NCBI GenBank assembly: GCA_018606645.1 | Contig: JAGVRI010000017.1 | Span: 29,263 to 93,262, forward strand | Direction: 5' to 3' | Origin: Chloroflexota bacterium | GTDB lineage: Bacteria; Chloroflexota; Anaerolineae; JAAYZQ01 | DNA length: 64,000 nt | Part shown: positions 60,019 to 64,000 of the stretch, piece after piece | Numbering within the stretch: the stretch's first letter is position 1 | Layout: each line of letters opens with the position of its first letter | The notes under the pieces: generated by a model | Seen by the model: the letters and a program-made list of their open reading frames with translations, nothing else | Databases searched by the model: none | What the model was told of the DNA's origin: nothing | Translations under genes and position numbers: made by a program

Positions 60019-60057
60019 GAACCCTCTCCTGCGGGAGCAGGGTTCTATTATTTTATC
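60019..60057 (+). terminator. Rho-independent terminator or attenuator after lysW
   Basis: GAACCCT and AGGGTTC enclose an inner CTCC/GGAG stem (60019-60045), followed by the T-rich TATTATTTTATC. It lies 26 bases before the kamA-like ATG. Partial read-through would give more carrier than enzyme. Confidence 0.7.
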
Positions 60058-60082
60058 ATGATCGGAAAGGAATCAGACACGC

Positions 60083-61441
60083 ATGGAAGAAACGGAGAAA
60101 CAAACAGAAGAGCCTCCCGGTACGAGGCGTCCCCCTCATCCCTGGGAGGCTGTGCCGATGGAAGAATGGGATGACTGGCATTGGCAACTTGCCCACCGGC
60201 TGAACACGATCGAGGAGTTGTCGCAGGTCATCCATCTCACCCCCGCTGAGGTCGAGGGACTCGCGGCTCCCCACCGCTTTCGAGTGGATATCACCCCCTA
60301 TTTTGCCAGCCTGATGGATCCGGACGATCCCAAATGCCCGATCCGGCGACAAGTGATCCCGACGGCTCAGGAGTTGGTCCCGTTCCCTGCCGAGATGACC
60401 GACTCGCTGGCGGAAGAAGCCGATTCCCCGGTTCCAGGGCTGGTGCACCGCTATCCGGATCGGGTGCTGATGTTGGTCACTACCCAATGCGCCAGTTATT
60501 GCCGGTATTGCACCCGCAGCCGTCTGGTGGGCGACCCGAACGCCCAATTCAGCCGGAAGGACTATGAGGCGCAGATCGACTATATCGCCCATACGCCTTC
60601 GATCCGCGATGTGTTGTTGTCGGGAGGCGATCCTCTGATCCTGCCGCAGCGCCTTCTGGAGGACCTGCTGCGGCGGCTTCGGGCCATCCCCCATGTGGAG
60701 CTGCTGCGTATCGGCAGCCGGGTGCCGGTCTTTCTTCCGCAGCGGATCACGCCGGACCTGGTGGAGATGCTGCGCCAGTTTCACCCGTTATGGATGAACG
60801 TCCATGTGAACCATCCGAAGGAACTCACTCCAGAGGTCGAGGTTGCTCTGGCGCGCCTGGCCGATGCCGGCATCCCGTTGGGGTGCCAGTCGGTGCTGCT
60901 GGCCGGCGTCAACGACTGTCCGAACGTGATGAAGGAGCTGGTGCGGAAGCTGGTTCGCAACCGGGTGCGGCCCTATTACCTGTACCAATGCGACCTGGTG
61001 CATGGCGCCGGACACTTTCGCACCCCGGTATCGGTGGGCATCCAGATCATCGAGTCGTTGCGCGGCCATACCTCCGGCCTGGCAGTGCCCACCTATGTCA
61101 TTGACGCGCCCCACGGCGGGGGCAAGATCCCGATCCTGCCCAACTATCTGCTCAGCCAGTCGCCGGACTATGTGGTCGTGCGCAACTATGAGGGGTTCAT
61201 CTCTGCCTATGCTCAACCGGAACACTATGAGCGCCACGATCCGAGCACCTGCGCGGCCTGCCGGAAGCAGGCCCTCGATGCGCGGGAAGCGGGTCAGGAA
61301 GGGGTTGCGGCCCTGTTGCGGGGCGAACGAGGGGCCATTGCGCCGGAAGGCTTTGCCCTGGCCCACCGTCGCTTCCCTGGCGCGGTGTGGCCCGCGCCTT
61401 CCATCCCCATCGAATCCATGGAACGGGGAGGCGGCGAATGA
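60083..61441 (+). CDS. kamA: Lysine 2,3-aminomutase-family radical SAM enzyme
   Basis: 452 residues. The radical SAM motif is C136-x3-C140-x2-C143 (TTQCASYCRYCTRSRLVG). Family segments include RDVLLSGGDPLILPQRLLED, LRIGSRVPVFLPQRITPDLV, YYLYQCDLVHGAGHFRTPVS and the PLP lysine region IDAPHGGGKIPILPNY. C-terminal CAACRK probably binds zinc. The enzyme moves the amino group from the 2 to the 3 position of an amino acid. The Asp in IDAPHGGG, which contacts the lysine side chain in LAM, is kept; the second acidic contact appears to be Gln (YAQPEHY). AAGGAATC precedes the ATG. Confidence 0.85.
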   Translation: MEETEKQTEEPPGTRRPPHPWEAVPMEEWDDWHWQLAHRLNTIEELSQVIHLTPAEVEGLAAPHRFRVDITPYFASLMDPDDPKCPIRRQVIPTAQELVPFPAEMTDSLAEEADSPVPGLVHRYPDRVLMLVTTQCASYCRYCTRSRLVGDPNAQFSRKDYEAQIDYIAHTPSIRDVLLSGGDPLILPQRLLEDLLRRLRAIPHVELLRIGSRVPVFLPQRITPDLVEMLRQFHPLWMNVHVNHPKELTPEVEVALARLADAGIPLGCQSVLLAGVNDCPNVMKELVRKLVRNRVRPYYLYQCDLVHGAGHFRTPVSVGIQIIESLRGHTSGLAVPTYVIDAPHGGGKIPILPNYLLSQSPDYVVVRNYEGFISAYAQPEHYERHDPSTCAACRKQALDAREAGQEGVAALLRGERGAIAPEGFALAHRRFPGAVWPAPSIPIESMERGGGE

Positions 61442-62493
61442 AAGTCGCTTTGCTAGCCAATCTGAAAAAGAACGCGCCATCGTGGCCGGGGATGCCGCCC
61501 GACCGCTGGGACGACCTGGATTCGGAAGAGACGATTGAGGCGATCCTGCGCGCGCTGGAGGCGGGCGGACACCAGGCCATCTTCCTGGAAGGCGACATCA
61601 CCCTTTTTGATACGTTGCGAACGGTCAAGCCGGACATCTGTTTCAATATCTGTGAGGGTCACTTTGGCGACGGTCGGGAGGCGCAGGTCCCGGCTCTTCT
61701 GGAGATGATGCGCATCCCGTACACCGGTTCGCGGGTGCTCACCCTGGCCCTGGCCCTGGACAAGCCGATGACCAAACGGGTGCTTTCGTATCACGGCCTG
61801 CCGACGCCGCCCTTCCAGGTGTTCGAGCGGGAAGACGAGCCGTTGGACCCGGACCTGCAATTCCCCCTCTTTGTCAAGCCGAGCCGGGAGGGGACGGGCA
61901 TGGGGGTGAGCGCCGAGTCGATCGTGTACGACCAGGGGCAGCTCCGCGCCCAACTGCGGCGGATCTTTGAGCGCTACGAAGAGCCGGCGCTGGTCGAACG
62001 CTTTATCGAGGGGCGAGAGGTGACCGTCGGGATCGTGGGCAATCTGTGCGCGCCGGCGGCGCGGCGCATTCCTGAAGACGAGGATGCGCCGCGCATCCTG
62101 CAGGGCCTCCATTTCTTCCCCCCGCTGGAAGTGGATATGGCCGCCTATCCGGCGGAGGAGGCGGGGGTCTACACCGGCCGGATCAAGGTGGAAATGGCCC
62201 ACGAGTTCCACTGCCTGTGCCCGGCGCCGCTGGAGGCCGAGCAGGTAGAGGAACTGAACTGGCTGGCGGCCGCGACCTTTCGCGTTATCGGGTGCCTCGA
62301 TGTGGCCCGGGTGGACTTTCGGCTGGATGCCCGGGATGGGAACCGACCGTATATTCTGGAGGTGAACCCGCTGCCCGGCCTGAATCCGGAATACTCGGAC
62401 CTGTGCATTGAGGCAGCGGCCGATGGCTGGAGCTACCCCCAACTGATCAACCGCATCCTGGACCTGGCGGCGGAGCGGTACGGATTGCGGTAA
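61438..62493 (+). CDS. D-Ala-D-Ala-ligase-like ATP-grasp enzyme
   Basis: 351 residues. ATP-grasp fold: N-terminal domain VALLANLKKNAPSW and FNICEGHFGDGREAQVPALL, ATP site PLFVKPSREGTGMGVSAES, then LVERFIEGREVTVGIVG, and the magnesium-binding VARVDFRLD and ILEVNPLPGLNPEYS. It forms an amide or peptide bond through an acyl phosphate. The ATG overlaps the kamA stop (ATGA), so the two are translationally coupled. True Ddl usually sits in a cell-wall context; here the LysW-like carrier and aminomutase suggest another substrate. Confidence 0.85.
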   Translation: MKVALLANLKKNAPSWPGMPPDRWDDLDSEETIEAILRALEAGGHQAIFLEGDITLFDTLRTVKPDICFNICEGHFGDGREAQVPALLEMMRIPYTGSRVLTLALALDKPMTKRVLSYHGLPTPPFQVFEREDEPLDPDLQFPLFVKPSREGTGMGVSAESIVYDQGQLRAQLRRIFERYEEPALVERFIEGREVTVGIVGNLCAPAARRIPEDEDAPRILQGLHFFPPLEVDMAAYPAEEAGVYTGRIKVEMAHEFHCLCPAPLEAEQVEELNWLAAATFRVIGCLDVARVDFRLDARDGNRPYILEVNPLPGLNPEYSDLCIEAAADGWSYPQLINRILDLAAERYGLR

Positions 62494-62502
62494 GGCGGAC
62501 CG

Positions 62503-62535
62503 CCCCTCCCGCCGGCGTGAGCCGGCGGGAGGGGG
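62503..62535. terminator. Bidirectional hairpin between convergent genes
   Basis: CCCCTCCCGCCGGC and GCCGGCGGGAGGGG pair around GTGA. It lies 10 bases after the ATP-grasp gene and 20 bases before the end of the flavodiiron gene on the other strand. There is no T tract. Confidence 0.6.
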
Positions 62536-62554
62536 CAGAAGACCTCAGGTCTCG

Positions 62555-63724
62555 CTACAGCGCGGCGTGTCGCTCGGCGATGGCCGCCGCCAGGTCGTCC
62601 AGGGCGGAAAAGGTCTCGGCCTGAGGGAGCCCTTTGCACAGGACCGTGCCGAGAACCTCGACCTTCAGGTTCGGGATCAAACTCGAAATTTGCTCAACGG
62701 CTTTGGTACCCCACCCGTAGGAGCCGATGATGGCCGCGTAGCGGAGCTTGGGGCGCAGGGCGTTGGCCAGATGGGTGGCCGAGAACACGTTGGGGTGGGG
62801 CCCCCCGTGCACGGTGGGGGTGCCGATGACCAGCGTTGCCGCGTCCACCAGGGCCATCGCCAGCTTGCCGATGTCAACGGCCGAGAGTTCGAACTTTTGC
62901 ACCCGGACGCCGCGCTCGGCCAGGGCGTCCAGGAGGTAGTTGACCATCGCCTCGGTGCTGCCGTGCATCGAAATGTAGGCGATCACCGCCTGGTTCGCTA
63001 CCCGGTCTGACGCCCAGTCTTCATAGGCGGACACAATCCAGTCGGGCTGGTCGTAGATCGGGCCGTGGCTGGGCGCGATCCAGTCGAACTCCAGTTCCCG
63101 CAGCTTCTTCAGATGGTTCTGGATCATCTTGCGGAAGGGCATCATGATCTCGGCATAGTAGCGCTTGGCGGCCTCGTAGACGGCGGGATCGCGGCCGGCA
63201 TAGAGTTGGGAGGTGGCTAGGTGCGAGCCAAACAGGTCGCAGGAAAAGAGAACCCGGTCCTCGGGGAGGTAGGAGACCATCGTCTCCGGCCAGTGGACCC
63301 ACGGCGTATGGAGAAAGCGGAGCGTCTTGTCGCCGAGGGACAGGGTCTCCCCATCCTCCACGGTCAGGATGCGGTCATCGGGCAGGCCGAGGTGCTCCAT
63401 CAGCAGCGTCCTGGCTTTGGGGGTGCACACCACCCTGGCCTCCCCGTAGCGTTGCAGGACGAACGGGATGGACCCGGAGTGATCCTGCTCGGCGTGGTGG
63501 GACACCAGGTAATCAATACGTTCTACGTTCGCCAGGTGGCGAAACAGGACTTCTTGCATGGCCGGATCGACGGTATCTAACAGCGCCGTCTTGTCCGAAC
63601 CCTGGACGAAATAGGCATTGTAGCTGGTCCCATCGGGCAACGGGATCAGCGAATCAAACAGCCGCCGATTCCAGTCGACGGCTCCCATCCATTGCACTCG
63701 CTCACAGATTTCTCGGGGCTTCAT
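62555..63724 (-). CDS. Flavodiiron protein (FprA type)
   Basis: 389 residues. Beta-lactamase-like diiron domain with H77-x-E79-x-D81-H82 in HHAEQDHSGSIP, later ligands in CDLFGSHLATS and PSHGPIYD. The C-terminal flavodoxin domain has AYISMHGSTEAMVNYLLDAL and GTPTVHGGPHP. It reduces oxygen to water (or NO to N2O) to protect anaerobic enzymes. GAGGAGGAAC places the start at ATG 63724; the upstream extension is not family-like. It suits an organism with oxygen-sensitive Kor and radical SAM enzymes. Confidence 0.92.
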   Translation of the reverse strand: MKPREICERVQWMGAVDWNRRLFDSLIPLPDGTSYNAYFVQGSDKTALLDTVDPAMQEVLFRHLANVERIDYLVSHHAEQDHSGSIPFVLQRYGEARVVCTPKARTLLMEHLGLPDDRILTVEDGETLSLGDKTLRFLHTPWVHWPETMVSYLPEDRVLFSCDLFGSHLATSQLYAGRDPAVYEAAKRYYAEIMMPFRKMIQNHLKKLRELEFDWIAPSHGPIYDQPDWIVSAYEDWASDRVANQAVIAYISMHGSTEAMVNYLLDALAERGVRVQKFELSAVDIGKLAMALVDAATLVIGTPTVHGGPHPNVFSATHLANALRPKLRYAAIIGSYGWGTKAVEQISSLIPNLKVEVLGTVLCKGLPQAETFSALDDLAAAIAERHAAL

Positions 63725-63842
63725 GGGGCAGTTCCTCCTCTGTTTTCGACATGATCCGTGTCGAATCGCTGACCATTCCTCTCCGGGCTTGTTCCGGCGC
63801 TGGGTAGGACGTGCAACGCGCACGCTACAGACTCATGCGCCC

Positions 63843-63871
63843 AGTATAGCACAGAGGGCGGCAAAGATCAA
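63843..63871 (-). promoter_or_regulatory. Promoter of the flavodiiron gene
   Basis: Minus strand TTGATC (63866-63871) and TATACT (63843-63848), 17-base spacer; leader about 110 bases with no visible gene. Confidence 0.6.
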
Positions 63872-63904
63872 GGGAATGTTGGCAGGGGGTTAGGGCAAAC
63901 GCAT

Positions 63905-64000
63905 TTAGGCCGTGAGGACCTTGACCAGGTAGTCGTGGTCCCAGCCAGCCTTCAGGCGTTTGCCGTGGATACTGGCCTTGAGCGTCTTTTCGCGTTTGAG
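63905..64000 (-). CDS. C-terminal end of an unidentified protein (cut by window edge)
   Basis: The last 31 codons before a TAA stop read, on the minus strand, from LKREKTLKASIHGKRLKAGW to DHDYLVKVLTA. Coding frame is likely because it is open to the edge and has charged, regular composition, but I do not recognise the family. Confidence 0.4.
   Translation of the reverse strand, partial: LKREKTLKASIHGKRLKAGWDHDYLVKVLTA

Overview
The window reads as one chromosomal segment of a bacterium that is GC-rich by eye (not computed), most likely a Chloroflexota member. The supporting signs are a LysW-type amino-group carrier protein, a bacterial HerA-NurA pair, ThyX instead of ThyA, a type 2 isopentenyl-diphosphate isomerase beside a GGPP-type synthase, a ferredoxin-fused geranylgeranyl reductase, a 2-oxoacid:ferredoxin oxidoreductase, and a tmRNA tag ending ALALAA. 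The lineage is an inference. No phage, transposase, CRISPR array or rRNA operon was seen, and the only RNA gene found is tmRNA.

Left part (1-27.1 kb), mostly housekeeping: lon (cut by the window edge), a low-molecular-weight phosphatase, a three-gene surface-glycan/lipoprotein operon, a DUF1330 protein, an M20 peptidase with a phosphotransacylase, NAD(P)HX repair, a TlpA thioredoxin, a TPR protein with a diadenylate cyclase, and the nurA / HAS-barrel-like / herA / thyX operon. These are followed by xpt-guaA-hyuA-hyuB and by a SufB-N-terminal-like protein with sufS.

Middle part (27.1-46.3 kb), a catabolic island: a long minus-strand unit carries two complete four-gene sets of a nicotinate-dehydrogenase-like molybdenum hydroxylase, a VOC protein, a cyclase-family hydrolase, an SDR, a zinc dehydrogenase and a split transketolase. 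Beside it lie a second zinc dehydrogenase, a second SDR, a cupin protein and a GntR/FCD regulator. A GATTATCGAT-type operator sits just downstream of three good sigma70-type promoters (hydroxylase operon, cupin-SDR operon, gntR itself), so these units look like one autoregulated regulon. The FAD and 2Fe-2S genes of the two hydroxylase sets are identical in DNA while the molybdenum subunits have diverged, which points to recent gene conversion. An ATPase-membrane-propeller sensor-like protein sits inside the island. The island's right edge is a zone of gene decay, with remnants of a P5C dehydrogenase and an isocitrate/isopropylmalate dehydrogenase around a superoxide dismutase.

Right part (48-64 kb): korDABC, the CCA-adding enzyme, fni-idsA, an acyl carrier protein with a ferredoxin-geranylgeranyl reductase, mobA, an ATP-cone/uridine-kinase fusion, tmRNA, then a compact module of LysW-like acidic carrier + lysine-2,3-aminomutase-like radical SAM enzyme + D-Ala-D-Ala-ligase-like ATP-grasp enzyme, and a flavodiiron protein. 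The carrier/aminomutase/ligase trio is the best candidate here for an undescribed pathway, possibly making a carrier-bound beta-amino acid.

The intergenic spaces are full of three families of dispersed palindromic repeats, one of which appears to supply part of a promoter.
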